From JBLEFH01 sp047345645 (GTDB taxonomy: Bacteria > Pseudomonadota > Alphaproteobacteria > Rhodobacterales > Rhodobacteraceae), in the NCBI GenBank assembly GCA_047345645.1, contig JBLEFH010000003.1: a DNA stretch of 64,000 nt; one strand, 5' to 3'. Shown piece after piece: positions 51,649-60,569 of this stretch (positions are counted from its first letter, which is position 1; every line of letters begins with the position of its first letter). A model generated the notes under the pieces. It was not told the DNA's origin and made no database searches. It worked only from the letters and a program-made list of their open reading frames with translations. A program made the translations under genes and the position numbers.

Positions 51649-53009
51649 CGTCTCCGATTCCTCCCTTTGCCGCCCTTACCACGCAGGCGGGATTTCTCAA
51701 TGAGGCCCTCATACTGGTGGGCCAACATATGTGATTGCACCTGGGTGATTGTATCCATCGTGACGGAAACCACAATGAGCAGAGACGTCCCGCCGAAATA
51801 AAATGGCACAGCAAATTCAGCGCGCAAAATCTCGGGGAACACGCAGACCAGCGCCAGATAGCCGGAGCCCAGAACGAGGATGCGGTTGACCACATATTCG
51901 AGGAATTGCGCCGTGCGCTCGCCCGGACGGATGCCCGGAATGAAGCCGCCCTGATTCTTCAGATTGTCGGCCACATCCTCGGTTTTGAAGGTCACATTGT
52001 GGGTGTAGAAATAGCTGAAGAACACGATCATCGCGACGAAGAACAGCAGGTAAAGCGGCTGTCCCGGTCCGAACCATGCGTTGATCCAGCTCAGCACCGG
52101 CCCCGAATCCGCACCCGAGAAGGTCGAGAGCGTGCTCGGCAACAGCAGGAGCGAGGAGGCGAAGATCGGCGGAATCACGCCCGACGGGTTGATCTTGATC
52201 GGCAAGTGGCTCGACTGGCCGTCATACATCTTCTGCCCGACCTGACGGCGCGGATATTGGATATGCACCTTGCGCAGCGCGCGCTCCATGAACACCACAA
52301 AGGTGATCACGGCCATCATCAGCACCAGAACAGCAATGATCACGGGTGCGGAAACCGCCCCGGACTGCCCTTGCGCGAGAAAGTTGCCTAGGTTGCGCGG
52401 CAGTTCCGCGACGATCCCGACAAAGATGATCAGCGAGATCCCGTTGCCGATGCCGCGTGCGGTGATCTGCTCCCCCAGCCACATCAGGAACATGGTGCCG
52501 CCGACCAGCGTGATCATCGCGGAAATGCGGAAATAGAGGCCCGGATCCATCGCAAGCTGCTGGCTCTCAAGGCCAACCGCGATCCCGTAGCTTTGCAGAA
52601 TCGCCAGAACCACCGTGCCGTAGCGCGTATACTGGTTCAGCTTCTTGCGCCCCTGCTCTCCCTCTTTCTTGAGCTGTTCGAGGCTCGGGACCATCGAGGC
52701 CATGAGCTGCACGATAATCGACGCCGAAATATAAGGCATGATGCCGAGGGCGAAGACCCCCATCCGGCTGATCGCGCCGCCGGTGAACATGTTCAGCACA
52801 CCGCCGATACCCGATCCGGTTTGCTCAAAGAACCGCGCGAGCTGCGTCGCGTCGATCCCCGGCACCGGGATATAGGTGCCGATGCGGTAAACGATCAACA
52901 AACCAATTGCGAAAAGAATGCGGCTTTGCAGTTCCTTGGCTTTGCCGAAACTGCTCCAGTTCATATTCTGCGCCATTTGCTCAGCAGCAGATGCCATGAG
53001 GCCCTCCAT
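51645..53009 (-). CDS. secY: Preprotein translocase subunit SecY
   Basis: 454 aa with ten hydrophobic segments. Typical sites: IPVPGIDATQLARFFE, MPYISASIIVQLMASMVPS, GVIPPIFASSLLLLP and RPGERTAQFLE. Central channel of the Sec translocon. Located between rplO and adk as usual. Confidence 0.97.
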   Translation of the reverse strand: MEGLMASAAEQMAQNMNWSSFGKAKELQSRILFAIGLLIVYRIGTYIPVPGIDATQLARFFEQTGSGIGGVLNMFTGGAISRMGVFALGIMPYISASIIVQLMASMVPSLEQLKKEGEQGRKKLNQYTRYGTVVLAILQSYGIAVGLESQQLAMDPGLYFRISAMITLVGGTMFLMWLGEQITARGIGNGISLIIFVGIVAELPRNLGNFLAQGQSGAVSAPVIIAVLVLMMAVITFVVFMERALRKVHIQYPRRQVGQKMYDGQSSHLPIKINPSGVIPPIFASSLLLLPSTLSTFSGADSGPVLSWINAWFGPGQPLYLLFFVAMIVFFSYFYTHNVTFKTEDVADNLKNQGGFIPGIRPGERTAQFLEYVVNRILVLGSGYLALVCVFPEILRAEFAVPFYFGGTSLLIVVSVTMDTITQVQSHMLAHQYEGLIEKSRLRGKGGKGRNRRR

Positions 53010-53096
53010 GACTGCGCCGCCAAACCCCGTTGGGTGCGGCGGCGCGTTAAAGCGTTAGCCCCTACCTAAAGAGAGGAAGGGGGAGGAACAAGGTGC

Positions 53097-53579
53097 TTAC
53101 TCGGCTGCCGCGTCTTTTGCAGGCGCGGTGACGGTCAGCTTGCCGCCAGCCTTCTCAACAGCCTCGATGGCCGATTTGCTGGCGCCGGTGACGGTCAGGT
53201 TGAGTTTCGCCTTCAGCTCACCCTTGCCCAGAACGCGCACACCGTCGCGCAGACGGGTCACGAGACCGGATTCGACCAGAGCGGCTTCATCCACGTCTTT
53301 CTTGGCGTCGATCTTGCCAGCGTCGATGAATTTCTGAATGAGGCCGAGGTTCACAACCGCGTAGCGCTTGGCGTTCGGCTTGTTGAAGCCGCGCTTCGGC
53401 AGACGCATGTAGAGCGGCATCTGACCGCCTTCGTAACCGTTGATGGCCACACCCGAACGGGATTTCTGGCCTTTGATACCACGGCCACCCATCTTACCAA
53501 TGCCCGAACCGGGGCCGCGACCAACGCGTTTCTTGGAATGGGTTGCACCCGGCTTGTCTTTAAGCTCGTGAAGTTTCAT
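53097..53579 (-). CDS. rplO: 50S ribosomal protein L15
   Basis: 160 aa. MKLHELKDKPGATHSKKRVG, GRGIKGQKSRSGVAINGYEG and C-terminal LTVTAPAKDAAAE. 87 nt before secY. Separated from rpmD by 942 bp that hold two unrelated genes, an unusual break in the spc order. Confidence 0.97.
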   Translation of the reverse strand: MKLHELKDKPGATHSKKRVGRGPGSGIGKMGGRGIKGQKSRSGVAINGYEGGQMPLYMRLPKRGFNKPNAKRYAVVNLGLIQKFIDAGKIDAKKDVDEAALVESGLVTRLRDGVRVLGKGELKAKLNLTVTGASKSAIEAVEKAGGKLTVTAPAKDAAAE

Positions 53580-53709
53580 ATCGCTTCTCCTATGCCGGAC
53601 ACGCCCCCGAAGCGATATGGGACGGACGCGGCTTTGAAATTATGAGTCGTATGCCAGAAAGGCACCGCGCGTCTATAAAGCTTCGCGCGGCGCATGGCAA
53701 GGGCGGCGG

Positions 53710-53958
53710 TTAGCAGCGGCCGTTGAAGCTGTAGCCCCCGCCCTCAATCGGCGTCACGCTAAAGACAGCGGGCGCGTCGCCGTCGCAAACGTCTCGCATC
53801 AATTCGCGGCTGATCTCATCAAGTGTCCAGTCGCTCCCCGCCATGCCGGAGAAATTGTCTCCATTGGCGTCGATGTCCAACGTGTCTGGCGCAAGGGTCG
53901 TGGCGCAGCCGGCGAGCAAAGCGGTCGTGAGGGCAAAGGATGCAAATGGAATTTTCAT
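53710..53958 (-). CDS. Small putative lipoprotein in the rpmD-rplO gap
   Basis: 82 aa from the ATG at 53958; a longer open frame upstream overlaps the next gene and is not used. Lipobox LLAGC (Cys18) after a hydrophobic stretch KIPFASFALTTALLAGC, so likely an outer-membrane lipoprotein. Mature part ANGDNFSGMAGSDWTLDEIS, SVTPIEGGGYSFNGRC. No family recognised. Confidence 0.65.
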   Translation of the reverse strand: MKIPFASFALTTALLAGCATTLAPDTLDIDANGDNFSGMAGSDWTLDEISRELMRDVCDGDAPAVFSVTPIEGGGYSFNGRC

Positions 53959-54016
53959 AGCAGAATCCGATCTGTCTGAGCGTTTCGGACCAGCTTCGAT
54001 GCTGCGCGCAAAACTG

Positions 54017-54469
54017 TCAATCACGCCGCGCGGTGCGCCAATCACGTTTGCTGAAGCGGTGCGGCGGAAGCCCTTCCGCCGCGCGGAGCCGCTGGCAGGC
54101 GCGATCCGCCAGATCGGCGCGAAGCAGAAACCGGTCCCGCTTCGCCAAGCCTTCTGGGAGCGCCAGATCCAGCACCGCCAGAACCTGCGCGAGATGCAGC
54201 CCGGAGAGCGGGATATAGGCAGGGTTCTCCCCGGTCGCCCGATTGAGCAGCCGACCGCCGAGCCATCCTTCGCGGTCGCGCGCGCCGCCCGCAACCGCCA
54301 GCTTGCGGTGCAGCCATGCGAGAAGCGCGCGGTCCGAATGGCGCATCAGATCCGTCGCCCGGCTTGGCGCGGAGAGTACAGGCGCGAGGCCGAGACTGGC
54401 CGCATTTGCCGCCCCCTCCAGCGCGATCGCGCGTGTCCCCTCGGACAGAATGATCGGTAACTCTTTCAT
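54017..54469 (-). CDS. Hypothetical protein in the rpmD-rplO gap
   Basis: 150 aa from the second of two ATGs (54475 and 54469); neither has a clear ribosome-binding site. Ala/Leu/Arg-rich: RAIALEGAANAASLGLAP, MRHSDRALLAWLHRKLAV, LHLAQVLAVLDLALPEGL. Could be a small alpha-helical protein. Placed immediately behind the hairpin that ends the rpmD part, so expression may be separate. Real but not recognised. Confidence 0.6.
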   Translation of the reverse strand: MKELPIILSEGTRAIALEGAANAASLGLAPVLSAPSRATDLMRHSDRALLAWLHRKLAVAGGARDREGWLGGRLLNRATGENPAYIPLSGLHLAQVLAVLDLALPEGLAKRDRFLLRADLADRACQRLRAAEGLPPHRFSKRDWRTARRD

Positions 54470-54474
54470 AGGCA

Positions 54475-54504
54475 TAAAAAACGCCCCACATCTCTGCGGG
54501 GCGT
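54475..54504 (-). terminator. Hairpin after rpmD, terminator-like
   Basis: On the minus strand ACGCCCC (54504-54498) and GGGGCGT (54487-54481) form a 7-bp stem, then TTTTTT (54480-54475). It lies 18 nt after the rpmD stop, in the middle of the ribosomal gene order, and also has T on the plus strand side (54504-54508). Confidence 0.75.
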
Positions 54505-54521
54505 TTTTCGAATCTCACGTC

Positions 54522-54707
54522 TTACTCTTCGACGATCTCAACCAGATGCGGGATCTTGTTGATCATGCCGCGGACCGAAGGGGTGTCCTCCAGAACGCGG
54601 GTCTTGTGCATCTTGTTGAGGCCAAGACCGATGAGCGTTTTGCGCTGGATCTCGGGACGGCGGATCGGCGAACCGATCTGGCGCACGGTAATGGTCTTCT
54701 TCGCCAT
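54522..54707 (-). CDS. rpmD: 50S ribosomal protein L30
   Basis: 61 aa. MAKKTITVRQIGSPIRRPEI and KMHKTRVLEDTPSVRGMINK. 3 nt after rpsE. Confidence 0.96.
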   Translation of the reverse strand: MAKKTITVRQIGSPIRRPEIQRKTLIGLGLNKMHKTRVLEDTPSVRGMINKIPHLVEIVEE

Positions 54708-54710
54708 GAC

Positions 54711-55289
54711 TTACGCCTCCGCTTCCTGAACAACCTTGGTCTGGTCGATCGCCTGATCGTTGCGGCCAAGCAGGTCGGAGACCTTCTTGCCACGACGCTG
54801 GGCCACCAGACGCGGGCTCATTTCTTTGGTGAGACCGTCCAGAGTCGCGCGGATCATCTGATACGGGTTCTGCGAGCCGAGCGATTTCGCCACGACGTCC
54901 TGCACACCCAGCATCTCGAACACAGCGCGCATCGGACCACCGGCGATGATCCCGGTCCCGGCCGGAGCCTGACGCATCACCACGCGGCCGGCGCCGTGAC
55001 GCCCGTCGATATCGTGGTGCAGCGTGCGGCCATCGCGCAGCGGAACGCGGATCATGTTGCGTTTCGCTTGCTCAGTGGCCTTGCGGATCGCCTCGGGCAC
55101 CTCTTTGGCTTTCCCCTTACCGAACCCGACGCGGCCTTTCTGATCGCCGACAACGACGAGCGCAGCAAAGCCAAAACGCTTACCACCCTTCACCGTTTTC
55201 GACACGCGGTTGATCGCAACGAGGCGATCGGCGAATTCCGGGGTTTCATCGCGATCGCGACGGTCCCGGCGATTGTCTTCTCTTGCCAT
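54711..55289 (-). CDS. rpsE: 30S ribosomal protein S5
   Basis: 192 aa. NRVSKTVKGGKRFGFAALVV, GDQKGRVGFGKGKAKEVPEA and PAGTGIIAGGPMRAVFEMLG mark S5. N-terminal basic extension REDNRRDRRDRDETPEFADR is typical of alphaproteobacteria. Confidence 0.97.
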   Translation of the reverse strand: MAREDNRRDRRDRDETPEFADRLVAINRVSKTVKGGKRFGFAALVVVGDQKGRVGFGKGKAKEVPEAIRKATEQAKRNMIRVPLRDGRTLHHDIDGRHGAGRVVMRQAPAGTGIIAGGPMRAVFEMLGVQDVVAKSLGSQNPYQMIRATLDGLTKEMSPRLVAQRRGKKVSDLLGRNDQAIDQTKVVQEAEA

Positions 55290-55299
55290 TATCGCCTCC

Positions 55300-55659
55300 T
55301 TAGAATTTCAGACCGCCCTCGCGGGCCGCATCTGCAAGTGCTTTGATCTTGCCGTGGAAGAGGAAACCACCGCGGTCGAAGTAGACTTCTTCCACACCGG
55401 CTTTCTTCGCACGCTCGGCAATGACGGAGCCGATTTTCGCAGCGGCTTCGACATTGTTCTTGCCCATCAGGCCAAGATCCTTCTCCAGCGTCGAGGCGGC
55501 GGCGAGGGTCTTGCCCTGCGCGTCGTCGATCAGCTGGACCGAAATGTTCTTGAGCGAGCGATGCACGCTCAAGCGGGGACGGCCAAAAGCCGTCTTACGA
55601 AGTTTGTTCCGAACGCGCATACGGCGTTTTTGGAACAGTTTTGCTTTGCTGTTCGCCAT
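55300..55659 (-). CDS. rplR: 50S ribosomal protein L18
   Basis: 119 aa. RMRVRNKLRKTAFGRPRLSV and the C-terminal YFDRGGFLFHGKIKALADAA are characteristic; binds 5S rRNA. Confidence 0.97.
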   Translation of the reverse strand: MANSKAKLFQKRRMRVRNKLRKTAFGRPRLSVHRSLKNISVQLIDDAQGKTLAAASTLEKDLGLMGKNNVEAAAKIGSVIAERAKKAGVEEVYFDRGGFLFHGKIKALADAAREGGLKF

Positions 55660-55671
55660 GATATGCGTCCC

Positions 55672-56205
55672 TTACTTCTTCTTACCTTCCTTGCGGAAGA
55701 TATACTCGTCTTTGTATTTGATGCCCTTGCCTTTGTAAGGCTCCGGGCGGCGCCAGTCGCGGATCTCCGCAGCCACCTGACCAACTTTCTGCTGGTCGAT
55801 GCCTTCGACGATGATCTCAGTCGGCTTCGGTGCCGTGATCTTGATCCCTTCCGGGATCTCGAAATTCACATCATGGCTGTAGCCGAGTGCCAGCTTCAGG
55901 GTGTTGCCCTGCACCTGCGCACGATAACCAACACCGTTGATTTCCAGCTCTTTCTTGAACCCGGTGGTCACGCCCTGCACCAGATTCGCGATCTGGGTGC
56001 GGGTCATGCCCCACTGCTGACGAGCGCGCTTGGAATTGCCGCGCGGCGTCACAGTGATCGCACCGTTTTCTTCCGCCAGGCTCACATCATCCGTGGCGAC
56101 GAATTTGCGGGTGCCGTTCGGCCCCTTGATTTCTACGGTCTGGCCCGAAACGGTTGCCGAAACACCGCTTCCCAGCTCGACCGGTCTTTTACCAATACGA
56201 GACAT
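55672..56205 (-). CDS. rplF: 50S ribosomal protein L6
   Basis: 177 aa from the ATG at 56205 (MSRIGKRPVELG), preceded by AAGGAGGGCCTG; 15 further upstream codons overlap the rpsH end and are not used. NGVGYRAQVQGNTLKLALGY and C-terminal RRPEPYKGKGIKYKDEYIFR identify L6. Confidence 0.97.
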   Translation of the reverse strand: MSRIGKRPVELGSGVSATVSGQTVEIKGPNGTRKFVATDDVSLAEENGAITVTPRGNSKRARQQWGMTRTQIANLVQGVTTGFKKELEINGVGYRAQVQGNTLKLALGYSHDVNFEIPEGIKITAPKPTEIIVEGIDQQKVGQVAAEIRDWRRPEPYKGKGIKYKDEYIFRKEGKKK

Positions 56206-56215
56206 CAGGCCCTCC

Positions 56216-56614
56216 TTAGAATACCGTGCAGAGCACTTCGCCGCCAACATTGTCAGCGCGGGCTTGCGCGTCGCTCATCACACCTTTCGGGGTGGAGACG
56301 ATCGCAATACCGAGACCCTGACGGATAGCAGGCATTTCCTTCACGCCGCTGTAAACGCGGCGACCCGGCTTCGACACACGCTGAAGCTCACGAATGACCG
56401 GCTGGCCATCGAAATATTTCAGCGAGATTTCCAGCTCCGGCAGACCCGCGGTCGAGGTCACTTCCTCATAGCCACGGATATAGCCTTCAGTCTGGAGCAC
56501 ATCGAGAACCCAAGCACGAAGTTTGGACGCAGGCGTGCGCACGGTGGATTTCCCGCGCAGCGATGCGTTGCGGATACGGGCGAGCATATCGCCAAGAGGA
56601 TCACTCATCGACAT
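56216..56614 (-). CDS. rpsH: 30S ribosomal protein S8
   Basis: 132 aa. SDPLGDMLARIRNASLRGKS and the ending QGLGIAIVSTPKGVMSDAQA, GGEVLCTVF. Confidence 0.97.
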   Translation of the reverse strand: MSMSDPLGDMLARIRNASLRGKSTVRTPASKLRAWVLDVLQTEGYIRGYEEVTSTAGLPELEISLKYFDGQPVIRELQRVSKPGRRVYSGVKEMPAIRQGLGIAIVSTPKGVMSDAQARADNVGGEVLCTVF

Positions 56615-56626
56615 ATTGTCTCTCCC

Positions 56627-56932
56627 TTACCAGCTCGACTTCACGACGCCCGGCAGCTGACCTTTGGAGGCCAGATCGCGCAGGCTGATACGCGAAAGTT
56701 TAAATTTACGGTAGTAAGCCTTCGGGCGGCCCGTGAGTTGGTCACGGTTGTGAAGACGTACCGGCGACGAGTTCCGCGGCAGTTCTGCGAGTTTCAGACG
56801 CGCCTTGAAACGCTCTTCCATCGGCAGATCCGCATTGTTCGCGATCTCTTTCAGTTTTTCCCGCTTGGCCGCATATTTCTGGACCAGACGTGCGCGCTTC
56901 TTTTCGCGCTCAACCATTGCTACTTTAGCCAT
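56627..56932 (-). CDS. rpsN: 30S ribosomal protein S14
   Basis: 101 aa, the long zinc-free form: no CxxC pair is present. MAKVAMVEREKKRARLVQKY and RPKAYYRKFKLSRISLRDLA. 19 nt after rplE. Confidence 0.97.
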   Translation of the reverse strand: MAKVAMVEREKKRARLVQKYAAKREKLKEIANNADLPMEERFKARLKLAELPRNSSPVRLHNRDQLTGRPKAYYRKFKLSRISLRDLASKGQLPGVVKSSW

Positions 56933-56951
56933 TTTCTCTCTCCTCCCGCGC

Positions 56952-57503
56952 TCAGTTCACGAAGGGCATGTTGAAATGCTTCAACAGCGCCTTGGCTTCT
57001 GCGTCATTGGACGCGGTGGTGCAGATCACGATGTCCATTCCCCACATCTGGTCGATCTTGTCGAAGTCGATCTCGGGGAACACGATATGCTCTTTGAGGC
57101 CCATGGCGTAGTTGCCACGGCCGTCGAAGCTCTTGCCCGACACGCCGCGGAAGTCGCGGATACGGGGCATAGCAACGGTGACGAGACGATCAAGGAAGTC
57201 ATACATGCGGTCGCCGCGGAGCGTGACCTTCACGCCGAGCGGCATGCCTTCACGCACCTTGAAACCCGCAATCGACTTGCGTGCCTTGGTGATGACCGGC
57301 TTCTGACCGGCGATCTTCGTCAGATCTTCCTCGGCAGCGCGGATCTTCTTGCTGTCTGCAACGGCTTCACCGACACCCATGTTCAGCACGATTTTCTCGA
57401 GCTTGGGGATCATCATGTCGTTTTTGTAGCCGAACTCTTCCTTGAGCGCTTCGCGGATTTTGCCGCGATACTGCTCGCGAAGACGTGGTTTATAATCAGC
57501 CAT
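56952..57503 (-). CDS. rplE: 50S ribosomal protein L5
   Basis: 183 aa. IPKLEKIVLNMGVGEAVADS, RGDRMYDFLDRLVTVAMPRI and GMDIVICTTASNDAEAKALL. Start overlaps the end of rplX by 8 nt. Confidence 0.97.
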   Translation of the reverse strand: MADYKPRLREQYRGKIREALKEEFGYKNDMMIPKLEKIVLNMGVGEAVADSKKIRAAEEDLTKIAGQKPVITKARKSIAGFKVREGMPLGVKVTLRGDRMYDFLDRLVTVAMPRIRDFRGVSGKSFDGRGNYAMGLKEHIVFPEIDFDKIDQMWGMDIVICTTASNDAEAKALLKHFNMPFVN

Positions 57504-57810
57504 CGATCACTTCCCCCGATTTCTTCGCAAAGCGGACTTTCTTGTCGCCTTCGGTTTTGAAGCCAACACGAGTCGGGCCGCCATCTTTGGGGTCAACCAG
57601 AGCAAGGTTGGAGAGCTGGATCGGCGCTTCCTGACGGATGCGGCCACCCTGGCTCGACTGGGTCTGACGCTGGTGACGCGTCACAACGTTGATGCCGGAA
57701 ACGAGCGCGCGGCCCTCTTTCGGCAGGACTTGCGTGATTTCCCCTTCGCGGCCTTTGTCTTTGCCCGCGAGGACGATCACCTTGTCGCCTTTACGCAGTT
57801 TGGCAGCCAT
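57496..57810 (-). CDS. rplX: 50S ribosomal protein L24
   Basis: 104 aa. KLRKGDKVIVLAGKDKGREG (KOW motif), then SGINVVTRHQRQTQSSQGG. Start base shared with the last base of rplN. Confidence 0.97.
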   Translation of the reverse strand: MAAKLRKGDKVIVLAGKDKGREGEITQVLPKEGRALVSGINVVTRHQRQTQSSQGGRIRQEAPIQLSNLALVDPKDGGPTRVGFKTEGDKKVRFAKKSGEVIDG

Positions 57811-58178
57811 CAGAGCACCTCCGGCGCAAGCGAAATGATTTTCATGAAGTTCTTCGCACGCAGCTCACGAACAACCGGGCCGAAAATACGGGTCCCGACC
57901 GGCTCACCGGCGTTGTTCAGAATAACCGCTGCGTTGCGGTCGAAGCGGATGGATGTGCCATCTTCACGCTTCACTTCTTTGGCGGTGCGCACGACGACGG
58001 CCTTGCGAACATCACCTTTTTTCACGCGGCCACGCGGAATTGCTTCCTTGACCGACACGACGATGATGTCACCGACAGAGGCGTATTTGCGCTTTGCGCC
58101 GCCCAGGACCTTGATGCACTGCACACGGCGCGCGCCGCTGTTGTCAGCAACATCCAGGTTGGTCTGCATCTGGATCAT
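57810..58178 (-). CDS. rplN: 50S ribosomal protein L14
   Basis: 122 aa. MIQMQTNLDVADNSGARRVQ and GTRIFGPVVRELRAKNFMKI. Confidence 0.97.
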   Translation of the reverse strand: MIQMQTNLDVADNSGARRVQCIKVLGGAKRKYASVGDIIVVSVKEAIPRGRVKKGDVRKAVVVRTAKEVKREDGTSIRFDRNAAVILNNAGEPVGTRIFGPVVRELRAKNFMKIISLAPEVL

Positions 58179-58233
58179 GTGTTCTCTCCCGACCTGCGGG
58201 GATCACCCCCGCGGTTTCGAATAATGTTGAGGG

Positions 58234-58482
58234 TTACTCGTCGCCTTGACCGGCGAGCCCGATAACTTCCCAACGCTTGGTTTTCGAGTACGGCGCGCAT
58301 TCGATGATGCGAACGGCATCGCCCTTTTTGTACTCGTTATTTGCATCGTGAGCCCGGTAAGTCTTGGACTTACGGACGGTCTTTTTCATGACCGGATGCG
58401 TAAAACGGCGCTCGACCGAGATCGAGACCGTTTGATCATTCGCGTCGCCAGTGACGACGCCCTGCAGGATACGCTTGGGCAT
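58234..58482 (-). CDS. rpsQ: 30S ribosomal protein S17
   Basis: 82 aa. MPKRILQGVVTGDANDQTVS and KGDAVRIIECAPYSKTKRWE. 7 nt after rpmC. Confidence 0.97.
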   Translation of the reverse strand: MPKRILQGVVTGDANDQTVSISVERRFTHPVMKKTVRKSKTYRAHDANNEYKKGDAVRIIECAPYSKTKRWEVIGLAGQGDE

Positions 58483-58489
58483 GGTCGCC

Positions 58490-58678
58490 TTACTCCGCTT
58501 TTTCGTTCAGAATGGTCTGCACGCGGGCGACGTCACGGCGGACGGTGCGCATACGGGCAGTGTTCTCAAGTTGGCCCGTCGCCTGCTGGAAACGCAGGTT
58601 GAAAGCCTCTTTTTTCAGATTGACCAGCTCTTCACGAAGCTGGTCGGGCGTTTTATCACGCAGGTCTGCAGCGTTCAT
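58490..58678 (-). CDS. rpmC: 50S ribosomal protein L29
   Basis: 62 aa from the ATG at 58678 (MNAADLRDKTPDQLREELVN), with AGGAGGATCAGCG upstream; an upstream start at 58732 has no family support. ATARM-type middle: ENTARMRTVRRDVARVQTI. Confidence 0.97.
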   Translation of the reverse strand: MNAADLRDKTPDQLREELVNLKKEAFNLRFQQATGQLENTARMRTVRRDVARVQTILNEKAE

Positions 58679-58775
58679 CGCTGATCCTCCTAGAAGTCGC
58701 GAACACCTGGTCCACGCTTTTCCAAAAAACAAAAACGGATAGCGGCCCCGCGTTCAGGGCCGCCCCGAGAATTTC

Positions 58776-59189
58776 TTACCAGTCAGTACGTGCGACGAAT
58801 CGTGTCTTCACAGGCAGTTTCATCGCAGCCAGACGGAGCGCTTCCTTTGCCACATCTTCGCTGACCCCGTCAAGTTCGAACATCACGCGGCCCGGCTTTA
58901 CCTTGGCTGCCCAATATTCGACGGAGCCCTTACCTTTACCCATCCGCACTTCGGTGGGCTTTTTGGTGACGGGCACATCGGGGAAGATGCGGATCCAGAC
59001 ACGGCCCTGACGCTTCATGTGACGGGTCATGGCACGGCGCGCAGCCTCGATCTGGCGTGCGGTAATCCGCTCGGGCTCGACGGCTTTGAGACCGTAGGAG
59101 CCGAAGTTCAGATCAAAACCACCCTTGGCTTCACCATGGATGCGGCCTTTGAACTGCTTGCGGAATTTGGTTCTTTTCGGCGAAAGCAT
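58776..59189 (-). CDS. rplP: 50S ribosomal protein L16
   Basis: 137 aa. MLSPKRTKFRKQFKGRIHGE and TRHMKRQGRVWIRIFPDVPV. Followed by 97 bp to rpmC. Confidence 0.97.
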   Translation of the reverse strand: MLSPKRTKFRKQFKGRIHGEAKGGFDLNFGSYGLKAVEPERITARQIEAARRAMTRHMKRQGRVWIRIFPDVPVTKKPTEVRMGKGKGSVEYWAAKVKPGRVMFELDGVSEDVAKEALRLAAMKLPVKTRFVARTDW

Positions 59190-59202
59190 TGCTCTCTACT
59201 CC

Positions 59203-59904
59203 TTAATTCCGGCGAGGACGGCCAGCGCCGCCTTCTTGCATCTCGGCCTGGCGACGCTCGCGCGCGGACGGATCATGTTCCATGATCTCGCCTTTATAGA
59301 TCCAGACTTTGATACCGATGATACCGTATGCGGTGGACGCTTCGGCATGGGCGTAATCGATGTCGGCGCGCAGGGTATGGAGCGGCACACGGCCCTCACG
59401 ATACCACTCGGTCCGCGCGATTTCCGCGCCGCCAAGACGGCCTGCACAGTTGATCCGAACACCTTCGGCACCCATGCGCATCGCGTTCTGAACCGCGCGC
59501 TTCATGGCACGGCGGAACGACACGCGGCGCTCAAGCTGCTGCGCGATGGACTCGGCAACCAGCTGGGCATCCACTTCCGGCTTGCGCACTTCAACGATGT
59601 TGAGGTGCAGCTCAGAGTCGGTCATGCGGGCGATCTTCTTGCGAAGAACTTCGATATCCGCACCTTTTTTACCGATGATGACGCCCGGACGCGCGGTGTG
59701 AATGGTCACACGGCACTTCTTGTGCGGACGCTCGATCACGACACGGCTGATCCCGGCCTGAGCGCATTCCTTCTTGATGAACTCACGGATCGCGAGATCC
59801 TCGAGCAGCAGATCGGAATATTCTTCGCCATCGGCGTACCAACGGCTGTCCCAGGTGCGGTTGACCTGCAAGCGCAGGCCGATCGGATTGATCTTCTGTC
59901 CCAT
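59203..59904 (-). CDS. rpsC: 30S ribosomal protein S3
   Basis: 233 aa. KINPIGLRLQVNRTWDSRWY, KH-domain GVIIGKKGADIEVLRKKI and IDYAHAEASTAYGIIGIKVW. Start base shared with the last base of rplV. Confidence 0.97.
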   Translation of the reverse strand: MGQKINPIGLRLQVNRTWDSRWYADGEEYSDLLLEDLAIREFIKKECAQAGISRVVIERPHKKCRVTIHTARPGVIIGKKGADIEVLRKKIARMTDSELHLNIVEVRKPEVDAQLVAESIAQQLERRVSFRRAMKRAVQNAMRMGAEGVRINCAGRLGGAEIARTEWYREGRVPLHTLRADIDYAHAEASTAYGIIGIKVWIYKGEIMEHDPSARERRQAEMQEGGAGRPRRN

Positions 59905-60284
59905 TACGCTTGCTCCTCAGCTTGACGCACTTTGATGGTGACTTGCGCGAACGGCTTCAGGATGCGGCCGAAGCGGCCACGGCCACGCGGACGGCCACGC
60001 TTCAGAACGAGGTTCTTGCCGACATAAGCTTCGGCAACCACCAGCTCGTCCACATCGAGACCATGGTTGTTTTCCGCATTCGCAATCGCCGATTGCAGCG
60101 TCTTTTTCACATCTTCAGCCACGCGCTTTTTCGAGAAGGTGAGATCGGACAGTGCCTGATCGACCTTCTTACCACGGATCATCGCAGCAACGAGGTTGAG
60201 CTTCTGCGGGCTGGTCTTCAGCATCTTGCTGACGGCCTGAGCCTCGTTCTCCGCGACGCGGCGGGGATTTTTATCTTTACCCAT
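59904..60284 (-). CDS. rplV: 50S ribosomal protein L22
   Basis: 126 aa. QKLNLVAAMIRGKKVDQALS and LKRGRPRGRGRFGRILKPFA (exit-tunnel hairpin). 3 nt after rpsS. Confidence 0.97.
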   Translation of the reverse strand: MGKDKNPRRVAENEAQAVSKMLKTSPQKLNLVAAMIRGKKVDQALSDLTFSKKRVAEDVKKTLQSAIANAENNHGLDVDELVVAEAYVGKNLVLKRGRPRGRGRFGRILKPFAQVTIKVRQAEEQA

Positions 60285-60287
60285 AAT

Positions 60288-60566
60288 TTATTTCCGCTTC
60301 GCTTTTTTGTCAGCCGCGTGGCCGTAATAGGTCCGCGTCGGGCTGTATTCACCGAATTTCTGGCCGATCATATCCTCGGAAACATTCACCGGGATGTGCT
60401 TTTTGCCGTTGTAGACACCAAAGGTCAGCCCGACAAACTGGGGCAGAATGGTGGAGCGGCGCGACCAGATCTTGATCACTTCATTACGCCCGGATTCGCG
60501 TGCCTTCTCCGCCTTGCGCAGGAGATAGGAATCGACGAAGGGGCCTTTCCAAACAGAACGTGCCAT
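60288..60566 (-). CDS. rpsS: 30S ribosomal protein S19
   Basis: 92 aa. MARSVWKGPFVDSYLLRKAE and GQKFGEYSPTRTYYGHAADK. 3 nt after rplB. Confidence 0.97.
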   Translation of the reverse strand: MARSVWKGPFVDSYLLRKAEKARESGRNEVIKIWSRRSTILPQFVGLTFGVYNGKKHIPVNVSEDMIGQKFGEYSPTRTYYGHAADKKAKRK

Positions 60567-60569
60567 GGA

